Source: Ananas comosus (lineage: Eukaryota > Streptophyta > Magnoliopsida > Poales > Bromeliaceae). Taken from it: 64,000 bases of DNA. Position 1 is the stretch's first letter; each line of letters begins with the position of its first letter. A program made the translations under genes and the position numbers. Below the pieces are notes generated by a model. That model saw only the letters and a list, made by a program, of their open reading frames with translations. It was not told where the DNA came from and made no database searches. The stretch covers positions 283,174-347,173 of the forward strand of contig NC_033640.1 of assembly GCF_001540865.1 (NCBI RefSeq), given 5' to 3'. This document shows positions 11,504-20,860 of the stretch, in pieces.

Positions 11504-13785
11504 CTAGCTATTATTGTGCGCGTCGCTGTTCTTCTTTGTGAGGACTTTAAACCTCCATGCTCTCTCTCTCTTTTGCGACTTGCACTCTGATTCCTGTGGA
11601 AGCATGAATGATGAAACCATGTGTAATTTTGTAGAACGCGCTCATCATCTCTAAGCAGTGGGGTGTGGTGAGAAATAAGATAGTGCACCCGAGCCAAACA
11701 GACCCTTAATCTCAATTTATTCGAGAAAATATGGATAAATTAATAAAGCAAATCTTATAGACTCATATAAAATATTGCAGAGAAGAAGGCGAAAAAGACA
11801 AAAGAATATACAAAAGAATGTGAAAAATGTGAAAAGTGAACATGAATGTGAAGTTTCCTTGACTCCATATCCTACAGTCAGTATGGAAATCACATGTTCT
11901 TTCTTGTCAATAAAAATATGCTTTGATCTTCATCAATTCAGAGTTTCCATGACAGCTTGTTTGGAATCAGTTAAGAGGAATTGAATTGATTTCTAAGGAC
12001 TTGGTGTTAATTTCTATAATATGACCAAATTTCAATCATAGGTTAGATTCGCGAGAATTCATTTGTCGTTAATTATAATATATACGCAAGCCCCAAAATA
12101 CTACTTCTCGAAATAGTTATATTAGCTTTCCGCTAATTAACAATGGATGTATTAGGAAAAGTAGAATGAAATTGAATACAACTTCAATTTCTTTCAAACA
12201 GAAACATTCATTTCTAATTAGATTGAATTAATTGAATTCTGCTGAACTTCAGTCAAATGAATTATATCGAAATCTGATTCCAAACATGTTAGCAGAATTT
12301 CAGAAGAGCTCACATCACAATCATCATGTAAACACACAAATTTTCTAATATAAATGGAGCTTCGACAATTGGAAACATCAGCTTAATACCTCATCTGTCT
12401 TCAAGGTTTTCGCGCACTCCTCTTGTCGATGAGAGTTATCTTTTCCCTTCGCGCCGTCGGGTTTATCTGCATTAATCCGCAATCGCACATGATTGTCCAT
12501 TGAAGGATTTAATTACCAACTTGTTCAAAGAATTCAAGGAGGATGTTGAAGAGCTAGAGTCATGAAATCACATTTGTGCTACTGATTTAAAATGAAATTT
12601 TCTTTGATTTCTCCATATTTGTTTAAAAAATGAACAAGCAAAGAAAAAAAAATTATGAAAAGTAAAACAAAAGTTTAAAATGTGCAAATCTTACCTAAAG
12701 TATGGCACAATTTAATTTGATTTCTTTTTTTTTCTATCTAACCTTAAAAAAATTTTCTTTTTCTTAAAAATTCTCAGAAACTTTTATCAAATTCTGCTAG
12801 AATTTAACAATTTCCATAGAAAAACTTTAGAAAATTCAACTTAACAGAATAATATTTAATTAGATTACACACACACACACAAAATCTACCAAAAAGGTAA
12901 AAAATAGTGTTAAATTTTGATAGGGGCATTACTAAATCAAACATTCTTTAATAAATTTAAAACTTTTAATATTTTGATATCCATTTCAAAATGCAGCATC
13001 GTTAACTACACTGCCTACATTACTATCAAATTAGTAAAAATTACAAAAGCATACACATTTTCGATTTCTAAATTTATTCCTTTTACCGGATTATAATTAC
13101 TTAAAGAGAATTAACGATGCGAATTGTATAATAAATCCAATAAAATATTAAAATGCAAATAAATGTAACGGAAAAGGTCACCATCGTCGTTACCTTTCCC
13201 GTTCTCTGACTCGGCGGAGTCGTCGTCGTCTCCATTACCCGATCCCGTTAACGGCGTCGTCTTGAAGTAAAACCTGAAGCTCGGGGATCTAGGTAGATCG
13301 TCCTCTTCCTCCGCCGCCCCTCTCCTCCGATGCCCCACAAACCCTAACCCTAGCCCTAACCCCGACCCTCTCCTCTCCTCTCCCTCCGCGTCCCCCTTCG
13401 TCCCTTCCGTCTCCGGCGACTCCGCCTCGCCTCCCTCATCGGGCTCCTCGGGGAGGCGGAGGAGCTCGGCAGCGGCGACGAAGCCTCCCTTCCGACCCGA
13501 AACGTCGGCGCCCCGGGGGCGGCGCCCGCTNGCTCGTCCCGGCCCCGGCCGCGGCCGCCGCGGCGTCCTCGTCGTCCGGTTCGAGCTTGGACCGGGTGCA
13601 CCCCATGGAGAGCTTGGCCCGAGCTTCGACAGAGAGAATGGGGGAACAGAGTGGGGTTGGAGGAGGAGGAGGAGGAGGAGGAGGAGGTTAGAGTTGGGAA
13701 TGGAAAGGGAGAGGTTAGGGTTAGGGTTAGGGTTAGGGTTAGGGTTTGGATGAGGGGGAGGAGGAGCGGAGATTGCGGGGGACAT
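11504..13785 (-). CDS. Unknown plant protein, 252 residues, three exons
   Basis: I do not recognise the family. Three exons join in frame: 13194-13785, 12390-12466 and 11504-11593, all with GT/AG borders, giving 252 residues. The N-terminus is low complexity (Pro-rich, an Asn-Pro repeat coded by a TTAGGG-type hexamer run, then poly-Leu). The middle is Glu/Gly/Arg-rich with a more ordered patch, RSPSFRFYFKTTP. An acidic Ser/Asp/Glu stretch follows. Exons 2 and 3 are Lys/Glu/Asp-rich and end with WRFKVLTKKNSDAHNNS. There are no membrane spans after the Leu tract, which could instead be read as a targeting signal. The lysine-rich tail suggests a nuclear protein, as inference only. N at 13531 leaves one residue undefined. 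The ATG at 13785 is the first in frame. Splice joins preserve frame and sensible composition, which supports the model. Confidence 0.65.
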
Positions 13786-14167
13786 CGCAAGGAGAGGTGT
13801 CGGAGGAGACGAGGGGTTCGGGAGAAATGAACGTTGGAGTTGTTAGAATTTGAAGAGTCTAAAAAAGAGAGACGCGGTTATGTGGACCGGACATGCCACG
13901 TCGTCCGTAGACCGGTTATATGCAACAAATACAGCAACAACATCATACTAGTTTGAAAATGGAATAGTAGTGAGATATTTAATAATAACTTATTCCATAT
14001 AATATTTTTAATAGAAAGTTTGAAATATGAATTTTAGTAAAATGTATAGAACTTCTCTGAATTATACAGTATTTTGATCTACTGTTAAATTCTTTAAAAT
14101 TTCAATTTGTTTAATTTAATTTATTCAATGATGCTTCAAATTCAAAATTTGAGTTAGTTATTAGTGG
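13786..14167. other. Promoter side of the unknown gene and intergenic sequence
   Basis: No gene is seen. The first ~80 bases are the likely 5' leader of the minus-strand gene to the left; the rest is AT-rich. Confidence 0.45.
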
Positions 14168-14490
14168 TTTAAAGTGGCCAGCATCCTGTCTTATGGCGGA
14201 ATGTTAGGTTTGATCGAGTTATGTTCGAAATGACATGAGAGTGGGTTTGGCCGAGTCATGTTCGAAATGACATAAAGCTGGTTGGGCCGAATCACAGTCG
14301 AGACTAATAAGCTCTGTATTTTTACGCTTTAAGGGAATTGGTTTCATATTTCTAATGGTTCGAACTTTTGAAATTAATAGTTGGTGTCAACAATCTAACA
14401 AGTGGTATCAGAACCAGAGGTTTAATTCCCACATGCTGCAAATTTGTACATGTCCTTCCATGTGGCGGGGGTCAGGTTTGGCCGAGTTAT
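14168..14490 (+). mobile_element. TRIM-like LTR fragment with a tRNA-Met primer-binding site
   Basis: TGGTATCAGA at 14403-14412 matches the initiator-Met primer-binding site used by many plant LTR elements. It follows, two bases later, a segment ending in CA at 14400, as expected for a 5' LTR. Sequence around 14190 ('atggcggaatgttaggtttgatcgag') recurs in altered form near 14460, which may be the start of a second, truncated LTR. There is no coding sequence. Confidence 0.45.
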
Positions 14491-15603
14491 TTACTTTAAT
14501 AAATTTATAGTTACATGAATTGAATTTTAAAGTTAAAAAGTCATTAGCTTATTCAAATTAAATAAATTAAAAAGTTAAGTAGTAAAGAAATACAGTTGAG
14601 GTAAGTTTAATACAGTTTTTCCTAATTTTTAACTTTGTAAAAAATTTTAGCATTCGTGTTTTGATATATTAGTATATTTCACCTATGAACTGATTTATTT
14701 TAGTTTGAAATAAAGGCTAAAGATAAAGATATAATTATATTTATTCTAAATATTTGTTCACACTTATTATCTATGAAATACAATATACTTCTCAAGTATA
14801 TTCAAGGATAAATGGAATAAGATAAAGTGGTCTTCTTTGTCACAATTATTTCATATTTGAATAACAATGTTCAATTGGGGACCTCCGTGTAGCATAAAAC
14901 TATAGAAATATTTTACTTTTATAATATAATTTCAATATGAATTTACTATATTGTTTAGAGTATATTTCTCCAAATGTTGTTGTTTTATGACCCTGTTTGG
15001 ATGTTAGAAATGTTATAAAAAATATTATATATTAAAACAAGTGTCCCACAATATTACCTTTCTATATATTATTATTATTAATGTATTGGTAAATTCATAT
15101 AGTATTTTAAAGTGTCTGCATAAACCATCCAAAAAAAGCTTTTATGCTAAGTGCCAACATGCCAATATCATAATTAAAAATAAAAAAGGTAGTGAGATTC
15201 TTTTCGGCTAAAGATCTCTCTTCCAAAGTGAGATTCTTATAAAGTAGTCGAATTAATGTCTCCAATGTTGATAAAAAAACAAATCATTAAATGATTGATA
15301 CTACTCATCTTTATTGTTCCCAAAAAAAGAAAAAAAAAAAGAAAAAATAAGTCACCATGTTGAATAAAAGCTTCAAATCATACTCATTTGGAACACATAT
15401 ATATTTGCAATAGAAAATTCTCCACAACATGCATGTAGTTCTTAGTAGTGATCCACATTGTAACAAAATACATAGCTTTAAATAGGAGGAGACACTCTTA
15501 TGTTTATATATATATCAAACCGATAATATATATAGCATTATTGTATCATTCAAAAGTTGAATTGGCTCAGTAGGAAACAAGCTCAGAAATATATATTATC
15601 ATT
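14491..15603. other. AT-rich intergenic region and 3' flank of the WD40 gene
   Basis: No gene or clear repeat is seen. The right end should contain the 3' UTR of the minus-strand WD40 gene. Confidence 0.5.
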
Positions 15604-17064
15604 TTAGTAGGTGTCGAACATTGGCTCCGCGACCTGACCGGCGGCGGGTTCTGCCACCTTCCACACCTTGACGGACTTGTCCAGACTTCCGCTGTACACC
15701 ACCCACCGCCTACGCGCTCCACCGCAGTCTTCCTCGCCTTCTTTCCCGTCGGCGGCGTCCGCCTGCACTGCCAGGCACTTCACGGGGCCGGTGTGCGCCG
15801 TCAGCACGGAGAGGCACGAATGCGCTCCGGTCTCCTCCTCTCTTCGCCACACGCATATCGTCTTGTCCGCGGACCCGCTGAACAGCAGATTGCTGCCTGC
15901 TCCTGCTGCTGCCAGGCACAAGACTGCCGCCGCGTGCCCGCGGAGCGTCCCGCAGTGCTCCAGCCTCCTCCCCCAGTCCCAGCAGTTCACGACCCCGTCC
16001 GACGACCCCGCGTACACGACGCCTGCGTCGACGTTGATCGACAACGCCGTCACCGCGCTGTCCTGCTTCATCAGCGTCTTCTCCGCCGCGTGACCGGTCA
16101 CGCTCTCCTTCTTCGCCGTCGTCGTCTCTCGCCGCCAAACTTTGACGGTCCCGTCCGCAGAGCCCGAGAAGACGAGGCCCTTGAACGCGGCGACCACCGC
16201 GTTGACGGCGTCGTCATGGGCGTCGATCGAGTCGACGCACTGCGAGTCGGCGATCCGCCATGCCTTGATCGTCCGGTCCCACGAGCCGGAGTAGAGCAGG
16301 GACTCGTCCTCGCTGAGGCAGAGGCAGGAGACGGCGTCCGTGTGGCGAATCCGAACAGCGCCGCCTCGGCGGCGGCGCCGAGCGGCGGACGGGTGGAATG
16401 AGGCCTTCAGCAGGTCCTTGAGGCGGGGAAGGGTGGAGACGCGCTTGTGCGTCGCGGGGTCCTTCGGCGACGGCGCCCACACGCGGATTTTCCCGTCCTG
16501 GTGGCCGGAGAACACGCGGTGACCGTTGGCCGAGAGGACGATCGCCTTCACGAGGCCGCTGCTGGACTTGAAGCCGGAGAATTCGCGCCGGTCGCGCCAC
16601 ACGCGTATGTTCTTGCTGTCGGAGCCGGTGTAGAGAAGGCCCCGCGCGCCCGCCGCGAGAGAGTAGATGTGGCCCTCCTCTCGAACTAAGGAGCCGACGA
16701 GGCCGGTGCCCGACGGGAAGAGATCGGCGGTGGCGGTGGCGGTGTTGGCGGATTGCTCGTGGTGGTGCCAGGGGGAGGAGCTGAAGGGCGAGGAGGCGGC
16801 GGAGTGCTGGGTGTTGCTGCTGGCGGCGGAGGAGGTGGTGCGGTCGGAAAGGTAGCCGCCGGGGCTGGTGGCAGCGGAGGCGCTGCTGTGGCGGGACGTC
16901 GAAACGAAGTCCTCGTCGCTCGTCGACTTGATCAGGGGGTCCGAGTGCGTCAGCGCGGAGTATTTCGTCCCCGGTATCGGCAGCCCGACGGCCGCGTCCG
17001 TGAACAGCGGCCGGCCGCGGCGGCTGCCGTCTTCGCGGCCGCCGATGCTGCTTCTTTCTCTCAT
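15604..17064 (-). CDS. JGB: JINGUBANG-like WD40 repeat protein
   Basis: A single uninterrupted ORF of 486 residues, GC-rich, starting at the ATG at 17064. Residues 1 to about 115 are Ser/Thr/Arg-rich and probably disordered. From about 125 to 475 there are WD40 blades with recognisable ends: IRVWRDR, IRVWAPS, IKAWRIA, VKVWRRE, VNCWDWG, ICVWRRE and VKVWKVA, several preceded by SGSxDGT or SGSxDKT loops. Seven blades make a closed propeller. The layout (disordered head, seven blades, intronless) matches Arabidopsis JINGUBANG, a negative regulator of pollen germination that binds TCP4. That role is known for the family and only inferred here. The long opposite-strand frames over this locus are shadows caused by high GC. 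Confidence 0.93.
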   Translation of the reverse strand: MRERSSIGGREDGSRRGRPLFTDAAVGLPIPGTKYSALTHSDPLIKSTSDEDFVSTSRHSSASAATSPGGYLSDRTTSSAASSNTQHSAASSPFSSSPWHHHEQSANTATATADLFPSGTGLVGSLVREEGHIYSLAAGARGLLYTGSDSKNIRVWRDRREFSGFKSSSGLVKAIVLSANGHRVFSGHQDGKIRVWAPSPKDPATHKRVSTLPRLKDLLKASFHPSAARRRRRGGAVRIRHTDAVSCLCLSEDESLLYSGSWDRTIKAWRIADSQCVDSIDAHDDAVNAVVAAFKGLVFSGSADGTVKVWRRETTTAKKESVTGHAAEKTLMKQDSAVTALSINVDAGVVYAGSSDGVVNCWDWGRRLEHCGTLRGHAAAVLCLAAAGAGSNLLFSGSADKTICVWRREEETGAHSCLSVLTAHTGPVKCLAVQADAADGKEGEEDCGGARRRWVVYSGSLDKSVKVWKVAEPAAGQVAEPMFDTY

Positions 17065-17552
17065 CTGTTAGATACCTAAAATTTTCCTGCAGGTAGGTGG
17101 AAGGAAGAGAGATGAGAGCATGAGATTTAATTGAAATTGAAAGGAAAGTTGCATTGCAAAGGAAATTTGAGGGAAGGCAGGAGATGGGTGACAAATGTGG
17201 GGAGGAGAGAGGGAGCAGGAAGTTAGTAATAGGGAGGGAAGACCGGCCTGCCTGCCGCTCGACAAAAACGGTTTGTCAGTTCCCATTTTGAAATGCAGTT
17301 GGAGAGCATTGGTTGTTGCTTTCTTTACCATTGCATTGCATGGTCAACATTACGACTATCATTCCAGCTCGCTGTTCGCGAGCCGGTTCGTGTACGGATT
17401 AAAAATGAGCTCGAGATTCATCACTTGCTTGATAAATGAGTCGAATTCAAGTTGAAACCTAAATACAAAGAGAATTATATTTTATAAATTTTAATTATTA
17501 GATAAGATTCTAATTTTCTAATTGTCTTCTAATTTTTTACCAAACATGAACT
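17065..17552. other. 5' leader and promoter side of the WD40 gene
   Basis: The purine-rich plus strand (17100-17240) corresponds to a pyrimidine-rich minus-strand leader for the WD40 gene. I see no other gene. Confidence 0.45.
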
Positions 17553-18119
17553 AGGCTGGACTAGGCTGGAATACTATCAATAGCACGAATAGTAGACTAA
17601 GCTGGAATACTATCAATAGCACCAAACTATTGGTGGTGCTATTAGTTTTTTAACCATTTAATTGAGAAATGTGTGGTTAGGATGAAGTGGACCCTCTAGG
17701 GTTGCCCACTAGCAATAATAACATTCATATTCAATATGAGATTATTCACACTTCTTGCTGGTGAACTGATTTTGATACCAAATGTAACGACCCAGCCCAC
17801 TGGCAACAATAACTCGTTCGGCCTAAATATCGGTCAAATGTAACGACTCAGCCTACTAGGGACAATAACTCGTTGGGCCCAACCAACGGCCCAAAATGCT
17901 TAAATCTAGTTATTATTACTAGTGTCTAAGTCTCTTATATACCGAAAATCATATCCTCATTCATATCCGATGTGGAATTATTAGGGTGTGACAGTTGAGT
18001 GAGTAGTTGGTTGAATAGTATAATCTAAAGGGTAAAAATAATCAAAGGGTTAAATCTAATGATGGAAAACTCGATAGTACCAAATTCTTAATGCTATCGA
18101 TAGTATCCCAGCCGGACTC
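17553..18119. repeat. MITE carrying a nested TRIM
   Basis: The left end reads GCTGGAATACTATCAATAGC (repeated once, near 17565 and 17601) and the right end TGCTATCGATAGTATCCCAGC, which are inverted repeats. A close, uninterrupted relative lies at 47917-48142. The middle is interrupted at 17705-17993 by a short LTR element. Confidence 0.7.
17705..17993 (-). mobile_element. Tiny LTR element (TRIM) inserted in a MITE
   Basis: On the minus strand an LTR begins TGTCACACCC at 17993 and ends in CA (minus) at 17783, about 211 bp. It is followed by TTTGGTATCAAAATCAG, a degenerate Met primer-binding site. Left of that (17705-17750) is a deleted copy of LTR sequence ('cattcatattcaatatgagattatt' against 'cattcatatccgatgtggaattatt'). 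GTTG at 17701-17704 and 17994-17997 flanks it. The LTR also holds an internal tandem repeat of ~55 bp beginning 'aatgtaacga'. Confidence 0.65.
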
Positions 18120-18899
18120 CTAGAAACATTAACATAGTTTCAAACTCAAAGATGACAAGGGCCCAGCTGAAATGCTTTTGAAAGTAAAATGGAGAGTTTA
18201 CTTTCATGCCGTTTTGTGCAACGGAAAATTCAAATTAACGAACTATACTGGTAAACTTTTATCTACATTATTTGAATTTTTTAGATTTCAAATTTTATGA
18301 TTTTATGATATTATTTGCTGAGCATTCAAATGGTCTTGAAATTAAAAAATTTTAATTGCTAATATAAGGCAAGTGATATTCTAAAGATTGTAAAATTTGA
18401 AAATTTATGAAGTTCAAGTAGTCTAGATTAAGTAAGACGGTGTAGGTTATTAATTCGGATTTTTTTCACCGAAAAAGATGCGAAACTAAACTCTCCCCTT
18501 TATATTATAGAAGTATTCTAGCAAAATTCATATTTGTATTAAATATTACTGGCATAGCCTTGGAATTTTTAATCCAATCATTTATATTTTTAAATATTTC
18601 ACTACATTACAATTGCATACTATTTCAGTAATATTTTTGAATATTTCAGTTTGTGAATCATTTCCATGAAATAACCATTTAATCCTATTTCACTTAAACC
18701 AAAGAAAAAAAATAATTTGCTGGAAAAGTTTTTTACTTTATAGATAAAAAAAAAAATCACCTGTCAAAAACGTTAAACTAAAAAATTTAGTTAAAAGTAA
18801 AAAAATTTAGGGAGTAAGTCGCAAAAATTTATATTGTACAGGGACTAAGTCGCAATTTTCATCGGCAAGGGCTAATCGGGTCTTTTACAATGTACCTTT
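18120..18899. other. AT-rich intergenic region
   Basis: No gene is seen. The right end is upstream of the proposed snoRNA host transcript. Confidence 0.45.
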
Positions 18900-18915
18900 C
18901 GACTATAAGCCCTTC

Positions 18916-18960
18916 TAGGGTTTCATTCGCCCATCTCTCTATCTAGGGTTTTTCTAGGGT
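18916..18960 (+). promoter_or_regulatory. Telo-box cluster
   Basis: TAGGGTTT occurs at 18916-18923 and 18944-18951, and TAGGGTTC at 18955-18962. Telo-boxes near transcription starts are typical of plant translation and snoRNA genes. Confidence 0.5.
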
Positions 18961-19698
18961 TCTTATAAACCCAGCCACTTCTCGAGGTCTAATCCACGAA
19001 CTCTTCCCCCTCTCTCAAATCTGATCGCGATTTCACGCAGAGCCCCATCATTTGAACCGGAAATTTACGATTTTTAGTAGTATCTCGTCGATTTCTTTTT
19101 TCACGCATTATAATCCCTTGTTTTGCCCTCTTATTGTATGATTCATAGCGTTGTTTACTGTTTTTGGTTGTTTATCATTTTTTGTAGTAAATGTTTGAGA
19201 TTATGTTGATTCAGAGTGAATTTTTACTGTGAATCAGGAAATGGAAAAAGGGCTAGTTTTTACTGGGAGTGGTTTCAAAACTCTTAATGTAGCAATTTTT
19301 TTTCTGGAGATTTTTTCTAGATTTATCATCATCTCGATTTTTGGTGCATTTATCAAGTTTTAGCCTTAGGTTATAAGGCTCATAGGTTACTATATTGATT
19401 TAGGATTACATTATATCAATGAGAATTGGAAAATGGTTATCTTTGGATATTGTAGTATTAGGAGATCCATACGATTTGGGAAAAATACAACATTTGGTAG
19501 TTTGATGAAACTTGGTCTAATTCTATTATTGTTTTCATTTTTGGGTGGTTTGCTATTTCCCCCCCTTCTTACAGCTTAGTACCAAATTCTATGAATGAAA
19601 ATTAATATAGGAACTAAATTTTTCTACACTCTAGCAATTCCTGTGCTCTTTATCTTTTTCCACGATTTTGTTTATTTGTGTGTTTTGGATTTATGCTA

Positions 19699-19783
19699 GA
19701 ATGGGTTGATGAACATATTGCTATAATGCAGCATCCTTTGATGCAATGTGCATTTCTTTTCCACACGAGATTTCTGACCATTC
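19699..19783 (+). ncRNA. Box C/D snoRNA candidate, copy 1
   Basis: This 85-nt unit has a terminal stem GAATGG (19699-19704) pairing with CCATTC (19778-19783). Box C is TGATGA (19707-19712) and box D is CTGA (19774-19777). An internal C'-like TGATGC is at 19739-19744. The antisense element before box D contains CCACACGAGATTT. I cannot assign a target, so it is an orphan at present. A similar unit lies 350 bases downstream. Confidence 0.65.
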
Positions 19784-20048
19784 AAGCAGATTTCAATAAA
19801 TTCATTTAGATTATTATGATTCTTCATCTGTTTGTTAATTTTCTTAACGTATATTTGATTAACTGTAATTCGATAGCTAGTTTTCTTTAAATTTATAAAT
19901 GATGCTATCCGAATTGATTTAGTTCTTCAGCATTCAAGATCAGTATCAGTGTGCGAAGGATACGGAAGGAGTTAAGAAATATATCTTCCGCCTATCATTT
20001 TCTTTGTAGTAGTTTTTCTCTGTTCTTTGTGATGTTTCAGATATGTTA

Positions 20049-20134
20049 GAATGGAATGACGAATACATTGCTCTGAGCGCAGCATCTTCTGATGCGATGT
20101 GCGTAAACTTTCCACACGAGATTTCTGACCATTC
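20049..20134 (+). ncRNA. Box C/D snoRNA candidate, copy 2
   Basis: This 86-nt unit is a diverged duplicate of the one at 19699. The terminal stem GAATGG (20049-20054) pairs with CCATTC (20129-20134). Box C is ATGACGA, one base from consensus, and box D is CTGA (20125-20128). Internally a D'-like CTGA and a C'-like TGATGC are present. The sequence before box D (CCACACGAGATTT) is identical to copy 1 while flanking and loop sequence differs, which points to constraint on the guide. Confidence 0.62.
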
Positions 20135-20457
20135 AACTATTTGAATTTGTGTGAATATTGATTTTAAATTTCATTTATTGCACTCTCGAATTCGGTAAGT
20201 TATATTCTGCTTCTGAGTGAAATTTTGGTATTTATATAATCAGAGGAGGTCTCACTCTTGCTTAGAAAAGGTACGGTGAATTCAGTAATTGTTCTCAGAA
20301 GAAACTCAGTTAAATTATATCTGTCATGTTCAATGTTTCTGCTCTGTTAATAACAAAATCTACTATGTTCATGAAGCATTTACATGCCATATTCCTTTCC
20401 GACGTTCCACCCGTTTCAATTTTGTTTTAACCCTTTTCCCTATTTTTGACGCATTAC

Positions 20458-20537
20458 ACTTTCTGATGCATTACATTGCTGTTGCCGAACATTCTTTCAT
20501 TTAATGCGATTTTGGATCCACGCGAAATTCCTTACCT
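20458..20537 (+). pseudogene. Decayed third snoRNA copy
   Basis: The order of copy 2 is still visible: TGATGCATTACATTGCT, then AATGCGAT, CCACGCGAAATT and a box D position reading CTTA. Box D is lost and the terminal stem is not formed, so it is probably non-functional. Confidence 0.4.
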
Positions 20538-20860
20538 TTTAAACACTCGCTAGATGTTTCCTTTCGAAAAGTGGTGATGAAAACATAGAAGTTAAATCAA
20601 ATCAATGTATGAATGTAATCTGATCCTCTCATAAATTAGTAGCAAATTATTGTTTCTAAATCGCATCTTTTCGACCTGTTTATATCTTCATCCTTTGGAT
20701 TTCATTTCTCCTTGATCAATTGAGTTGGCATATATACTTCTCTCAACTGTTTTTGCTTTCTTTGTTTGATAACAAAGATGAGTTGATTTGCTCAAGTGAG
20801 TCCAAATAGGCTAAGTAGTATGGGCTGGGCCTGAGCTTATTTGCGAGCATTTGTTTAACT

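Larger units (their letters stand above)
18905..20860 (+). ncRNA. Probable non-coding snoRNA host transcription unit
   Basis: The unit starts in a region with two perfect telo-boxes (TAGGGTTT at 18916-18923 and 18944-18951) and a third imperfect one at 18955. These are followed by CT-rich leader-like sequence, as is common upstream of plant ribosome-biogenesis and snoRNA genes. No open frame of useful length follows. Downstream lie two intact box C/D-like units (19699-19783, 20049-20134) and a decayed third (about 20458-20537). Short exon-like pieces (19930-19985, 20245-20280) are separated by T-rich, intron-like sequence. Start, end and exon structure are inferred. Confidence 0.45.

Noticed and set aside
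13713..13747. TTAGGG hexamer run as an interstitial telomere
   Set aside because: It is short, in frame within a coding exon (Asn-Pro repeat), and of a 6-base type. Most plants use a 7-base telomere repeat.
16214..17194. Long alternative frames over the WD40 gene
   Set aside because: They are Arg/Pro/Ala-rich shadows caused by high GC on a clearly identified coding frame.
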